In this document: positions 42,398 through 52,518 of the stretch, piece after piece
Layout of the letters: each line of letters starts with the position of its first letter
Position numbering within the stretch: the first letter of the stretch is position 1
Origin: JALHST01 sp038316335
Lineage (GTDB): Bacteria; Bacteroidota; Bacteroidia; Flavobacteriales; Flavobacteriaceae
DNA length: 64,000 nucleotides
Direction of reading: 5' to 3'
Assembly: GCA_038316335.1 (NCBI GenBank)
Contig: JBBQAM010000001.1
Location: 124,001-188,000, forward strand
Notes under the pieces: model-generated
What the model was told of the DNA's origin: nothing
The model's input: the letters and a program-made list of their open reading frames with translations, nothing else
Database searches by the model: none
Translations under genes and position numbers: made by a program

Positions 42398-44716
42398 TTA
42401 TTTGTACTTAGCCACTCTATCATCATTGATGATTCCTTTCCAGTTCAGCCCATATGCAAAATCATAGGTATTGCCTTCCGAATCGACATATGGCTCCATA
42501 TCCCTCGGGACATCTTCGAATTGTTTCTCTACGGTGGTCATATTCAATGGCATTTGAAATGGCAATAGTGCAGAGGGCTCAACTTTTCCCGTGATTATGT
42601 CCATCAAGGCTTGATCCTGAACTCCCATATGCACCAAAATTGCCGAAGCGCTCTTTTCAATTTCGGCAAAAACCATTGGTTTGGCGACCTTGACCACAAC
42701 AACGACCGGTTTGTCTCCCATTTTTCTTTTGGTTTCAGTTACCAATTCAAGGTCGGATGTGTTGGAGGCGGTTACCATTTTCCCCTTGTACGAGCGATTG
42801 GTGAAATTTTCCAACGGACTACCACCCGCCAAACTAGAATCGCGGGCATCTGTCGCGATATAGGGTTCGTATTGCAGACTGATAGGAACATATCCATTAC
42901 CGCCTGTAGTCAAATCTTCCCTATTGTAACCCACCCCGCCTTCTGGACTTTTAATTCCAACCAAGGCAAAGTCGGCATCAGCGGGATTTTCAACCACTTC
43001 AAAATACTTTTTGATAAGTTCCATATTGAAGGGGTATTCTACCTTTTCAGGGGTTTTCATACCGAACCAATTGGTCGTTGCGGCAATATATCTTTGTGGA
43101 ACATATACTTTGCGTTTTGCCTTTAGGGGCAATGTCCCCCTTTGATTTTTAAGCATGACGATCGAACGTAATTGCGCGTCAAAACCGGCTTTCATGAAAT
43201 CGGCGTTTCCGACGATTTTTTCGGTTTCGGCTGTATCTAAATATGGATTTTCAAAGAGGCCCACCCTAAAGATATTGGTCAATAATCGAACCGCCGATAC
43301 TTCAAATCGTTTTCGCATGAAATCTTCGCCATGTTCGGCGACCCCGAGCTTATAGGCTTCCAAAATCGGGCCCATTTCGTTGTTTCCTCCGAATTGGTCT
43401 ACACCGGCCTCAATAACCTTATAATGACGTTCAGCTACACTCATGGTTTCAACGCCCCAACTTTTGCCCTCGAATTTATCAATGGCGCTTACATCCTTAG
43501 TGATTCCCCAATCTGTGCATACCACCCCATCAAAGCCATAGGTGCCGCGCAGCATATCGGTAATCAAATATTTATTAAACCCATTTCCAACATTGTCGCC
43601 ATTCTTGGAATCCTGACCAAAGGAAATTGTATAATAGGGCATGACCGCAGCGGCCATTTTCGTCGGTCCATTTAATTTAAAGGCCCCTTCTGTAAACGGT
43701 TGCAAATGGCCTTTTAAATTATTGCCTGGATAAACGGCGTAGGCGCCATAGCCAAAATGACCATCTCGACCACCCTCTTCAGGCCCACCTCCTGGCCAAT
43801 GTTTTACCATGGCATTCACGCTTTCAAATCCCCAACCTGCTGCTGCCCCGTTTGTGGTCTGAAAACCATCTACATAGGCCCTGGCCATGTCGGTGGCCAA
43901 ATCGGGATCTTCGCCCATGGTTCCATCAAAGCGAATCCATCTGGGTTCGGTTCCCAAATCGATTTGTGGTGACAAAGCAGTGGCGATACCGAGGGCCCGG
44001 TATTCCTTTGAGCCGATTTCCCCAAATTGGCGCATCAGTCCTGGGTCGAAAGAGGCCGCAATTCCCAAGGAACCGGGCCACATAGAAATGTCACCTCCTG
44101 CACCGGCATTGAACTCTGCATACGAATCGCTGCCATGTCTGGGATCTGAACTCGAATTAATCGGAATTCCCATTCCGATTGCCTCGACCATGGCCTGCGC
44201 ATTGTTATTCCATTTTGCGGCGTCCTTTGGAGATTGTACACTTGTAATCAGCACATGTCTCAAGTTGTCTTTTTCCAAAAAGACCTTTTGCGCATCGGTT
44301 AAATCACTGGCAGCCGCCCCACTTTCGTCAAAAGGCTTGCCATCGTAGGTGGTAGGTGCCCCAAAACCTCCCCTACCGGGAATGGCTTGATGTGCACTGT
44401 AAAGCATTAATCCGGCAATTTGCTCTAAAGACATTTTTTGAGACAGATCTTCAGCACGCTCAGTTGCCGATAGTCGCCAGTCTTCATAGGGATCAAGCGT
44501 TCCATTTTTATTTAAATCCTTAAAGGCATAGCGATCAACGGTCAACAGCTTTACACCTGAATTCTTGTTGTAGCCCAATGTACTGCCCTCGACATTATTG
44601 ACAATACTATAATCTCCGGTATCTTCTTCGGTAAACTTTGGACTGCAGCCACCAAGTAGAAATGCCATGGTAGCACCTACTATTACGACCGATTTTATGC
44701 CTTGAACCATTTTCAT
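42398..44716 (-). CDS. glycoside hydrolase family 3 lipoprotein
   Basis: The 772-residue protein has a lipobox LLGGC (mature Cys24) and the full GH3 (alpha/beta)8 plus sandwich layout. The nucleophile Asp lies in VVCTDWG, with KHWPGGG substrate-binding motif. It is a beta-glucosidase-like exo-enzyme at the outer membrane or periplasm; sugar specificity cannot be read. It is last in an operon with the epimerase (46391) and esterase (44732) genes, 15 bp after the latter. Confidence 0.92.
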   Translation of the reverse strand: MKMVQGIKSVVIVGATMAFLLGGCSPKFTEEDTGDYSIVNNVEGSTLGYNKNSGVKLLTVDRYAFKDLNKNGTLDPYEDWRLSATERAEDLSQKMSLEQIAGLMLYSAHQAIPGRGGFGAPTTYDGKPFDESGAAASDLTDAQKVFLEKDNLRHVLITSVQSPKDAAKWNNNAQAMVEAIGMGIPINSSSDPRHGSDSYAEFNAGAGGDISMWPGSLGIAASFDPGLMRQFGEIGSKEYRALGIATALSPQIDLGTEPRWIRFDGTMGEDPDLATDMARAYVDGFQTTNGAAAGWGFESVNAMVKHWPGGGPEEGGRDGHFGYGAYAVYPGNNLKGHLQPFTEGAFKLNGPTKMAAAVMPYYTISFGQDSKNGDNVGNGFNKYLITDMLRGTYGFDGVVCTDWGITKDVSAIDKFEGKSWGVETMSVAERHYKVIEAGVDQFGGNNEMGPILEAYKLGVAEHGEDFMRKRFEVSAVRLLTNIFRVGLFENPYLDTAETEKIVGNADFMKAGFDAQLRSIVMLKNQRGTLPLKAKRKVYVPQRYIAATTNWFGMKTPEKVEYPFNMELIKKYFEVVENPADADFALVGIKSPEGGVGYNREDLTTGGNGYVPISLQYEPYIATDARDSSLAGGSPLENFTNRSYKGKMVTASNTSDLELVTETKRKMGDKPVVVVVKVAKPMVFAEIEKSASAILVHMGVQDQALMDIITGKVEPSALLPFQMPLNMTTVEKQFEDVPRDMEPYVDSEGNTYDFAYGLNWKGIINDDRVAKYK

Positions 44717-44731
44717 GTTTTATCGTTTCTT

Positions 44732-46351
44732 TTATTGGGTTTTAACTAAGTCAAACAATTCTTTGTCTAATTGCGGCCTCAGCTCGCAACGTGTATCGAA
44801 ATGCATTGTTGCCGTATTTTTGGCACTATATGCTGGCCAATCTGGGAGTCCGTTATGATTCGGATTTCCGGTTTTCGCAAAATTTATCCAGGCCTGACTT
44901 ACCTTGTTCGCGAGCTCCTGGGCTTCTTTTCCACCACCGGTCATTTGATTGGCACGTTCGATATTATCAAAGACAAAGGGAAGTTCCATACAATGCAACG
45001 CCTTGTACTTTCCATCAAACACGGGAGACTGCCAAGTGAACAAATACATGTAAACCGGGGCGCCGCCTTGTAACTTAGATTTTTCATTCGCTTGGTCTAC
45101 TGCTCCTGGCCGAAACATGGTGTCGATATCAAGCAGGTCAGAGGGCCTTGTATCATTAGGATAGGCCTTTTTGACGGCGGCGAGATAGGCATCGGCTTTG
45201 TCTTTATAGGTTTCCTTGATATGTGCTAAGATTTCGGTTTCCGAAGCCTCAAAAAAACGACCATTGGCGAAAGGTGTAAATTCATTTTTTGTAGTGCCTA
45301 TAAGTAAAGGAATGTCTTTTGAAAGTGCAAACGCTTCCGGGGCAAAAAGTTGATAAGGTAGATCATCCCCATCCCTGCTAGGCCCCCAGCTCAATCCAAA
45401 ACCGATAACTGGTTTTCCCGCCGCCTTCATTTTTTCAGCAGTGGTCTTTAAGGCCTTGGAGCCGGCCGCGCTTAATATTTCAAAGGGTATCTTCTGTATG
45501 CTGTCAACTTGGTTTGCTGCGAGTCCGAGATTGGCCATAACCTCTGCACCTATTGCCTGTGTTTCTGATTTTTCGAGCATGGCGGTTCGGAAAGAACCGC
45601 TTTCGTTCACTGCTTTTTGAAAGCGCCCTTTTGCCTTCGGCATCGCCATTAATGTGTTCACTTTTGCCCCACCTCCAGATTGTCCAAAAATGGTAACGTT
45701 ATTTGGGTCACCACCGAAATTCGAAATATTCGACTTTACCCAATCTAGCGCCGCCACCATATCGAGGATACTGGTATTGGCCGAATGTTTGTATTTATCC
45801 CCATAGGCAGAAAGGTCTAAAAAACCGAGGATATTCAAACGGTGATTTATAGAAACGACCACAACATCGCCTTTTTTACTTAAATTTTCACCGTCGTAGG
45901 AGGGCAATTCCTGACTAGAGCCAGCGGTGAACCCGCCACCATGGATCCAAAAAAGTACGGGTCTTTTCTTACCGTCATCAATTCCGGGAGTCCAAATATT
46001 GATCCGTAGGCAGTCCTCGTTCGTATATCCCCAATCATGGTCAAAAACGAATTCGGATTCATCCTGCACCGAAGTGGTCGGTGTCAACAGGGGTGCAACG
46101 GGGCCATAGGTAGTGGAGCTCCGAATACCATCCCAGGATGCCGGTTTTGTAGGCGCCATAAATCGTTCAGCCTGCGCATATGGGATACCCTTGTAGGTGA
46201 AAATGCCATTACTGATATAACCTCTGACCTTCCCTGACTCGGTATTCGTAACCGCTACTGTTTCCCCAGTAGTGATTTCTTGTTGGGCCAAGATTTTGGT
46301 GCCAGACAAAAACAGGCTGGCAACCACAAAAAGTGCTATTGTTTTTTTCAT
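44732..46351 (-). CDS. type-B carboxylesterase, secreted
   Basis: This 539-residue protein has a signal peptide (MKKTIALFVVASLFLSGTKILAQ) and the alpha/beta-hydrolase type-B fold: EDCLRINIWTP, HGGGF oxyanion motif and the nucleophile elbow GQSGGG. It releases acyl or aryl esters, possibly ester-linked groups on plant or algal polysaccharides given the GH3 neighbour. It is mid-operon, 39 bp after the epimerase gene. Confidence 0.93.
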   Translation of the reverse strand: MKKTIALFVVASLFLSGTKILAQQEITTGETVAVTNTESGKVRGYISNGIFTYKGIPYAQAERFMAPTKPASWDGIRSSTTYGPVAPLLTPTTSVQDESEFVFDHDWGYTNEDCLRINIWTPGIDDGKKRPVLFWIHGGGFTAGSSQELPSYDGENLSKKGDVVVVSINHRLNILGFLDLSAYGDKYKHSANTSILDMVAALDWVKSNISNFGGDPNNVTIFGQSGGGAKVNTLMAMPKAKGRFQKAVNESGSFRTAMLEKSETQAIGAEVMANLGLAANQVDSIQKIPFEILSAAGSKALKTTAEKMKAAGKPVIGFGLSWGPSRDGDDLPYQLFAPEAFALSKDIPLLIGTTKNEFTPFANGRFFEASETEILAHIKETYKDKADAYLAAVKKAYPNDTRPSDLLDIDTMFRPGAVDQANEKSKLQGGAPVYMYLFTWQSPVFDGKYKALHCMELPFVFDNIERANQMTGGGKEAQELANKVSQAWINFAKTGNPNHNGLPDWPAYSAKNTATMHFDTRCELRPQLDKELFDLVKTQ

Positions 46352-46390
46352 ATTAAAGTGTCTATCGTGCTTCGGTTAATTAATGGATTT

Positions 46391-47266
46391 CTATTTAAAA
46401 CCTAATTTCTTAAGACCTTCATGGCTAATTTTAATGGCTTCGAGTGGTGTCATATCGAACGTCCTATCCTGTTCTACCATGTAATATTTCATCCCAGATA
46501 GCTTTTTGTTTGCAAGGATCTTGGTAAAATCGATATGCCCCTTTCCAACGGGTGCAAACCTGCCCTGGTCATCCATGTCCTTCACGTGCCAAATTTTAAA
46601 GCGGCCTGGGTATTTTTTAAAGTAGGCTACTGGGTCTGCACCCGCTTTCGTAACCCAATAAAGATCCATCTGAAAGTTCACGAAATTGGGATCTGTATTC
46701 TCTAATAGATAATCAATTGGGACGACCCCTTCAGTGTCTTTTTTATATTCAAAATCATGATTGTGATACAATAATTGTAGTCCCGCTTTTTTGCATTTCT
46801 TGCCAAGGGTCGTCAAAATAGTTGCAAGATTCGCAGCACCCCCGGTCATGCCCATGGTCTGGGTCGCCCCATCGAATTTAAAGAGGCCCATCGGCGGTAC
46901 GGGCACAACGAAGTATTTAAAGCCCGCTGCCTTGACATCTGCGATCATAGCATCAGCATTCTCTAAGGTGACTGATCCCTGATGGGTACTAATAGGCTTT
47001 AACCCCATTTCTTTTAACAGTTTTTTGAATTCAGCGGGAGTCATGTTATAAAATTTCCCGTTGTCGTATCCTGCCGCTTCGATATTTTTATACCCCGCGT
47101 CGGCCACGGCCTGAAGTGTAGCTTTGGCATTGGTTGCCATATCATCTCGAACGGTATACAGTGCGAGTCCGCCAAATTTTTCTTGGGCGTTGGTTGCAGA
47201 AATACTAGCAATAAAAAGTAATACTACAAGGAGTTTCATGGATAATTTTTGAATAGAAGTTTTCAT
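46391..47266 (-). CDS. sugar phosphate isomerase/epimerase (TIM barrel), exported
   Basis: This 291-residue AP-endonuclease-2-fold protein has an N-terminal signal-like sequence ending in NAQ, unusual for an enzyme of this family in other phyla but common in Bacteroidota. It has metal-ligand-type residues in HNHDFEY, QMDLYWV and WHVKDMD. M10 is an equally good start and leaves the signal intact. It is first in the operon with the esterase and GH3. Confidence 0.88.
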   Translation of the reverse strand: MKTSIQKLSMKLLVVLLFIASISATNAQEKFGGLALYTVRDDMATNAKATLQAVADAGYKNIEAAGYDNGKFYNMTPAEFKKLLKEMGLKPISTHQGSVTLENADAMIADVKAAGFKYFVVPVPPMGLFKFDGATQTMGMTGGAANLATILTTLGKKCKKAGLQLLYHNHDFEYKKDTEGVVPIDYLLENTDPNFVNFQMDLYWVTKAGADPVAYFKKYPGRFKIWHVKDMDDQGRFAPVGKGHIDFTKILANKKLSGMKYYMVEQDRTFDMTPLEAIKISHEGLKKLGFK

Positions 47267-47450
47267 GGGTTTTATTTATTTAAGTTGAGCTTATGATTGT
47301 GATTTTTCTATTATTTTTTTTGAGTTTAGAGGTAGTATCGAATTGCCTAACAGGAATGACTGGGCCGAAAAAGAATTCGAAGCGATCGTCTCGCTTTTGT
47401 GATACCGGGTAGTTTTGCTTTCATCTTTAAGTGTTTTTAAATTATTTATG

Positions 47451-48260
47451 TCAATCTTCACTCCTTGACAAAGCATTGATTTTCTTAAAACTATACAGAT
47501 AAGGAGCTTTGTGCGCCTTTCCTTGAAACAGTTTCTCATGACGCTCCAAAATGTCCATGCTTAACATTTTGCGTTGAAAGGTAGTTCGCCTCAGTTTTTC
47601 CCCTAAAATTGCCTCATATACTTCCTTTAGTTGGTTCATTGTAAACTTTGGTGGCAAAAGATTCATGCCTATTAATTTTTTATCAATGTTCCGCTTTAAG
47701 GTCTGCAAGGCCATTTTGACCATTTCCGAATGGTCCATCATGAGTGTTGGAAGTTCATGTATCGAATACCAGTTAATAGAATCCGATAGGGTATCGGCCC
47801 TTGGTGCTACTTCATCATAATTGATAAGTGCGTAATGGGCCACCGAAATAAAGCGATCGAACAACCAATAATTATCGGGAACCTCAAAATCATTTTCTGC
47901 CAAAATACGACGCATGAACAAGGGGTTTGACCTAGCGTGGTTTCCAAATGTGTGAAACTGTTCTAAATAAATATTATCAAGACCCGTTCGTTCCTTGAGA
48001 CTTCGCTGTACGGCATCATATAAATTTTCTTCCCGTTTGACAAAGCCACCTGGTAGCGCGAACAATCCTGTATTATGGTATTCCAAAACCAGTATTTTAA
48101 GTTGCCTCCCATTAAATCCGAAGATAACCGAATCAAAGGCCAAATGCGGAATAAATTCTTCTGATGTCGGAAGTTTCCTTTTTTTGTCTCGTATTGAAGG
48201 CGGCCTTTCAAGGCCTAACTTTGCTCCTATATTCTGACCATCCTGATTATTTTGCTTCAA
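47451..48260 (-). CDS. NUDIX-like transcriptional regulator (NrtR/AraR-type)
   Basis: The 269-residue protein has a NUDIX domain at about 35-165 and a winged helix at about 195-265. The NUDIX box reads GGFVKREENLYDAVQRSLKE with the RE-x2-EE signature broken to RS-x2-ER, so pyrophosphatase activity is probably lost and the domain serves as a ligand sensor. Such fusions regulate sugar or NAD genes in Bacteroidota. It is divergent from the esterase gene at 48414, and a perfect inverted repeat lies between them. Confidence 0.82.
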   Translation of the reverse strand: MKQNNQDGQNIGAKLGLERPPSIRDKKRKLPTSEEFIPHLAFDSVIFGFNGRQLKILVLEYHNTGLFALPGGFVKREENLYDAVQRSLKERTGLDNIYLEQFHTFGNHARSNPLFMRRILAENDFEVPDNYWLFDRFISVAHYALINYDEVAPRADTLSDSINWYSIHELPTLMMDHSEMVKMALQTLKRNIDKKLIGMNLLPPKFTMNQLKEVYEAILGEKLRRTTFQRKMLSMDILERHEKLFQGKAHKAPYLYSFKKINALSRSED

Positions 48261-48365
48261 ATCGATGTTTCTAAAATTGAATTTAAGTGGATAATTTCTT
48301 AAAGGAAACTAGCTCGTTGTCAGAATTTTGTTTCAAATAAGCTCTAAATTTAAAATAAAAAAAGT

Positions 48366-48392
48366 ATTATTGTTACAATTTGAGACAATAAT
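48366..48392 (+). promoter_or_regulatory. inverted repeat, candidate operator of the NUDIX-like regulator
   Basis: Perfect 8-bp arms ATTATTGT and ACAATAAT are separated by 11 bp, 22 bp upstream of the esterase start at 48414 and in the divergent region shared with the regulator gene. No second copy was found before the 47266 gene. Confidence 0.6.
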
Positions 48393-48413
48393 TGAATTTA
48401 AAATCGGTCCATA

Positions 48414-50057
48414 ATGAAAACATTGCGCATTTTATTGGTTTTTTCGCTCATAATAACAAACAAGATAATTGCTCAGGACAAAAATGCCTTTGCGGTACAG
48501 TTGAAAATAGAGAACGGTACGATTGAAGGGAATTATAATACACAAACGGGAATTCAGACGTATTTGGGAGTGCCTTTTGCAAAGCCCCCGATCGGCGACT
48601 TGCGATGGAAGGCGCCCCAACCCATGGCACCCTGGCAAGGGACCAAAGAAACCAAAAAGTTTGGACCGAGGCCTATGCAGACCATGGTTTTTGGGGATAT
48701 GAAATCACGGTCTGATGGGGTCAGCGAAGATTGCCTCTATCTGAATGTTTGGACCCCGGCGACACATATTACAAAAAACCTTCCGGTTCTGGTCTATTTT
48801 TTTGGGGGCGGCAATGTTGCGGGTGATGCTTCGGAATATCGGTACGATGGCGAAAGTATGGCCAAAAAGGGGATTGTGGTAGTGACTACAAATTACAGGC
48901 TAAATATTTTCGGATTCTTGGCACACCCTGAGCTAAGTGCAGAGGCTCCGTATGGTGCCTCGGGCAATTATGGCCTATTAGATCAGAATGCTGCCTTAAA
49001 TTGGGTGCAAAAAAATATCGCGGCCTTTGGTGGGGATCCTAGCAAAGTTACGATTGCCGGCGAATCTGCCGGATCGATAGGCGTAAGCCAGCAAATGGCC
49101 TCCCCCTTGTCGAAAAATTTGATAGCAGGGGCTATCGGTGAAAGCGGTGCTGGAATCAATCCGACCATGGCCCCCGTGTCTTTAAAGGAAGCTGAAAAAA
49201 TAGGATTGGACTTCGCCAAAAATGCCGGGGTCCCCACCCTTGCCGAATTGCGTGCATTGAGCACTCGAGAAGTATACGAGATTTATAATGAATCGAAGCG
49301 GTTTGGATTTCCGGCGGTAATCGATGGATATTTTCTCCCGAAGTCGTTGCCTGAAATCTTTGAGAATAAAGAACAGGCAATGGTTCCGTTGCTTTTGGGA
49401 TGGAATTCCGCTGAGATTCCCGGAATGGCCTTTATGCAAGGACCGTCCTATGGAAAGGAAGAATATGTTGCTAAAGTAAAGGAGGCATATCCGAAGGACT
49501 ATCAGGAGGTTCTTAAATTATACCCCGATGCATCTGAAAAGGAAATTGAACTTTCTGCAACGGCATTGGCCTCAGACCGATTTATTTCCTATAGTACCTG
49601 GAAATGGTTCGATTTGCAGCGAAAAAACAGCAATCAACCCGTATATCGGTATCTTTTTGGTAAGATACGTCCCCCATTGGTCGACACTACGCTTGCACCG
49701 GGATTGGCAGGGGGTACGGTAAAGCAGGAATCGAATGCGCCAAAAATGCCAGCATTGATCGGCGCACCCCATGCGAGTGAAATCGAGTATTGCATGGGCA
49801 ACTTGCCCTTGGTCACTGAGTATGCCTGGACTGCTGAGGATTATAAGGTGTCTCAGGTCATGCAGGACTTTTTCGCCAACTTTGTCAAGACCGGAAATCC
49901 AAATGGTAGTGATGTGCCATCATGGTCACCCGCCCCGCCCAAGGATGCTACACCTCCTGTTATGACTATTAATACCGAAAGTAAGGAGGTCAAGGCGGAT
50001 ACCGATGCCCGGTATTTGTTTTTGGACAAAGCCTTTGGAAATAACAATTCGAATTAA
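48414..50057 (+). CDS. type-B carboxylesterase, secreted
   Basis: This 547-residue protein has a signal peptide (MKTLRILLVFSLIITNKIIAQ) and the type-B carboxylesterase fold with EDCLYLNVWTP, the FFGGGN oxyanion region in place of the usual HGGG, and the nucleophile elbow GESAGS. It differs clearly from the esterase at 44732. It is followed after 11 bp by the DUF1593 gene. Confidence 0.93.
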   Translation: MKTLRILLVFSLIITNKIIAQDKNAFAVQLKIENGTIEGNYNTQTGIQTYLGVPFAKPPIGDLRWKAPQPMAPWQGTKETKKFGPRPMQTMVFGDMKSRSDGVSEDCLYLNVWTPATHITKNLPVLVYFFGGGNVAGDASEYRYDGESMAKKGIVVVTTNYRLNIFGFLAHPELSAEAPYGASGNYGLLDQNAALNWVQKNIAAFGGDPSKVTIAGESAGSIGVSQQMASPLSKNLIAGAIGESGAGINPTMAPVSLKEAEKIGLDFAKNAGVPTLAELRALSTREVYEIYNESKRFGFPAVIDGYFLPKSLPEIFENKEQAMVPLLLGWNSAEIPGMAFMQGPSYGKEEYVAKVKEAYPKDYQEVLKLYPDASEKEIELSATALASDRFISYSTWKWFDLQRKNSNQPVYRYLFGKIRPPLVDTTLAPGLAGGTVKQESNAPKMPALIGAPHASEIEYCMGNLPLVTEYAWTAEDYKVSQVMQDFFANFVKTGNPNGSDVPSWSPAPPKDATPPVMTINTESKEVKADTDARYLFLDKAFGNNNSN

Positions 50058-50068
50058 GTATCGTACAC

Positions 50069-51592
50069 ATGGCCAATTCAATGAAGCCGTTTTTTTGTAT
50101 CTGTGTTTGGGTTGTAGTAACCATCGCTAACCCGATCAGTGCACAATCTGTTTCCGATATACCCAGGACCATCGTCACTACCGATGGGGAGATAGACGAT
50201 GTTGATTCGTTTATCAGATTGTTATTGTATTCAAACGAGTTCAAAATCGAAGGGCTTGTCTATAGCAGTTCGATGTGGCATTATAAGGGAGATGGAAAGG
50301 GGACCAAATTTGTTTCCGAAATGGAAATGACCCAAAAAATTTATGGCGAAAAAACAGATTTACGATGGCCGGGTACACAATGGATAGAGGATCTTTTGAA
50401 TGCCTACGGGAACGTGCAGCCTACTCTTAGTTTACATGCCGAAGGCTTTCCGACCGCGGCCCATTTAAAAAGCCTCATAAAGGTCGGTAATATTGATTTT
50501 GAAGGCGCGATGGAAAAAGACACCGAAGGTTCTGATTTTATCAAAAAAAAGCTATTGGATGATGATACATCCCCTTTGTACATTCAGGTTTGGGGAGGTA
50601 CGAACACGGTTGCACGTGCCTTGAAGTCTATTGAAGAAGAGTTTGGGAAGACAGCCCAATGGCGAGATATCTATAAAAAAGTGGTCGAAAAAACGGTACT
50701 TTATACCATTCTTGATCAAGACGCAACCTACCGGAAGTATATCTCAGTAAAATGGCCTGACATCAAGGTCTATTACAATTCAAGTCAATTTTGGTGTTTG
50801 GCCTATAGTTGGCAAAAGGCCGTACCTAAGCCATGGCATCGTTATTTGGAAGGCCCGTTCATGGGAGAAAATATCATCAATGGTCATGGTCCACTTACCA
50901 AGATGTATTACAGCTATGGCGATGGGCAAAAACAAGCTGGGGATGATGAACACATTCATGGTGATCTCACAAAAATCAAAAATACCCAATGGGGAAGTTT
51001 TCAGAAATATGACTTTATCTCGGAGGGCGATTCACCGGCTTTTTTACATTTGATTAACGTCGGACTGGAAAACCTGCAACATCCAGAATATGGCGGATGG
51101 GGTGGACGCTTGGCACAATCCGAAACCAATCCGAATCGATGGGAAGATGGCGAGGTAGTAGCCGAATTGGATTCATTCACTAATAAGATAGAAATGACCT
51201 ACCCCCAAACCCGTTGGATAAAAGCCCTACAGTTAGATTTTGCCTCTCGGGCCGACTGGTGCGTATCAGATTTTAAGCATGCGAACCATCCACCCGAAGT
51301 GAAACTGGATCACCCAGCGAGTTTGCAGGTTACACCTGGAAGCACCCTGCAGTTAAGTGGGTCTGCGACGGATCCTGATGGCGATGCCCTTGTCTACCTT
51401 TGGTGGCAATATGATGAGGTTGGCAGTTATAAGGGAAAACTTGAACTGCAAGATCCTGACACCAAGTCTACCAAGGTAACCATACCACAAGATTTCAAAA
51501 AAGGGGATACGGTGCATATCATTCTGGAGGTAACCGATTCCCAGTTTCCAAACTTGACCAGATACCGGCGCGTTGTGTTTACAGGAAAATAA
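50069..51592 (+). CDS. DUF1593 (nucleoside-hydrolase-like) secreted protein
   Basis: This 507-residue protein has a signal peptide ending in SAQS and a nucleoside-hydrolase-like N-terminal domain (TTDGEIDDVDSF resembles the metal-binding DxDxxxDD loop). A beta-sandwich or Ig/cadherin-like C-terminal domain begins at about 410 (PPEVKLDHP ... SGSATDPDGDALVYLWWQYDE). DUF1593 proteins are annotated as cellulose-binding or nucleoside-hydrolase-like and lie in polysaccharide clusters. M5 is an alternative start. Confidence 0.9.
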   Translation: MANSMKPFFCICVWVVVTIANPISAQSVSDIPRTIVTTDGEIDDVDSFIRLLLYSNEFKIEGLVYSSSMWHYKGDGKGTKFVSEMEMTQKIYGEKTDLRWPGTQWIEDLLNAYGNVQPTLSLHAEGFPTAAHLKSLIKVGNIDFEGAMEKDTEGSDFIKKKLLDDDTSPLYIQVWGGTNTVARALKSIEEEFGKTAQWRDIYKKVVEKTVLYTILDQDATYRKYISVKWPDIKVYYNSSQFWCLAYSWQKAVPKPWHRYLEGPFMGENIINGHGPLTKMYYSYGDGQKQAGDDEHIHGDLTKIKNTQWGSFQKYDFISEGDSPAFLHLINVGLENLQHPEYGGWGGRLAQSETNPNRWEDGEVVAELDSFTNKIEMTYPQTRWIKALQLDFASRADWCVSDFKHANHPPEVKLDHPASLQVTPGSTLQLSGSATDPDGDALVYLWWQYDEVGSYKGKLELQDPDTKSTKVTIPQDFKKGDTVHIILEVTDSQFPNLTRYRRVVFTGK

Positions 51593-51630
51593 TTGCAATC
51601 ATTCCGTCAAGAACGCTTTAATCGCATTCG

Positions 51631-52518
51631 TTAGCCAAGTTTTTCCTTAAAGAAATCGATGGTTCTTTTCCAGGCAAGATCGGCCGCTGGTTGATCATAT
51701 CTGGGCGTCGTGTTGTTGTGGAAACCATGATTTACGTCTGGATAGAAAAAGACCTCAAATTCTTTATGGTTGGCCTTTAACGCAGCCTCATAGGCCGGCC
51801 AACCCTCGTTCACCCGGGTGTCCAAACCAGCATATTGTATTAGTAAAGGAGCCTTTATCCTAGCAGTTTCTTCGGCTGTTGGTTGGCCACCATAAAAAGG
51901 CACTGCGGCAGACAAGCTTGGCACTTCCACTGCCATCATATTAACGATCCAACCTCCGAAGCAAAAGCCGACTACACCTATCTTACCAGAACAGTTCTTT
52001 TCGTTTTTGAGGTAATCATAAGCGGCTATAAAGTCTTGCAGCATCTCCATTCGGTCCCGCTTTTTTTGGAGTTCCCTGCCATCATCATCATTGCCTGGGT
52101 AGCCGCCCAAAGGTGTTAAGGCATCTGGGGCCAAAGTGATAAATCCGTCTAAGGCGGCCCTTCGCCCTACATCCTCTATATAGGGGTTCAATCCCCGATT
52201 CTCATGCACTACCACAATACCAGGTAATTTGGTTTTGGCATCTGCCGGCATCGATAATAGGCCACGAATAGTCCCACCTCCTTTCGGCGATTCGTAGGTG
52301 ATATATTCTGAAATGATTCTTGGATCTTGAGGTTTTACGATCAGCGTATCGCGATAATTGGGCATCATAAAACTTAGGAGTGAGGGGATTGTTAAGCCCC
52401 CAACAGCATAAAGCGATAATTTTTCAATAAATTGCTTGCGATCAAGCTTATTGTGTGCATAGTCATCATAGAGGTCGAATACTTCTTGTTGAATATCTTC
52501 TTTTTTTAATTCTTTCAT
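51631..52518 (-). CDS. dienelactone hydrolase family protein
   Basis: This 295-residue alpha/beta hydrolase has the nucleophile in GFCFGG (Cys, as in dienelactone hydrolase), Asp in YAGLDTRV and the catalytic His in DVNHGFHN. An N-terminal segment of about 60 residues holds a hydrophobic stretch (LSLYAVGGLTIPSLLSFMM), suggesting membrane attachment or export. It is convergent with the DUF1593 gene. Confidence 0.93.
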   Translation of the reverse strand: MKELKKEDIQQEVFDLYDDYAHNKLDRKQFIEKLSLYAVGGLTIPSLLSFMMPNYRDTLIVKPQDPRIISEYITYESPKGGGTIRGLLSMPADAKTKLPGIVVVHENRGLNPYIEDVGRRAALDGFITLAPDALTPLGGYPGNDDDGRELQKKRDRMEMLQDFIAAYDYLKNEKNCSGKIGVVGFCFGGWIVNMMAVEVPSLSAAVPFYGGQPTAEETARIKAPLLIQYAGLDTRVNEGWPAYEAALKANHKEFEVFFYPDVNHGFHNNTTPRYDQPAADLAWKRTIDFFKEKLG

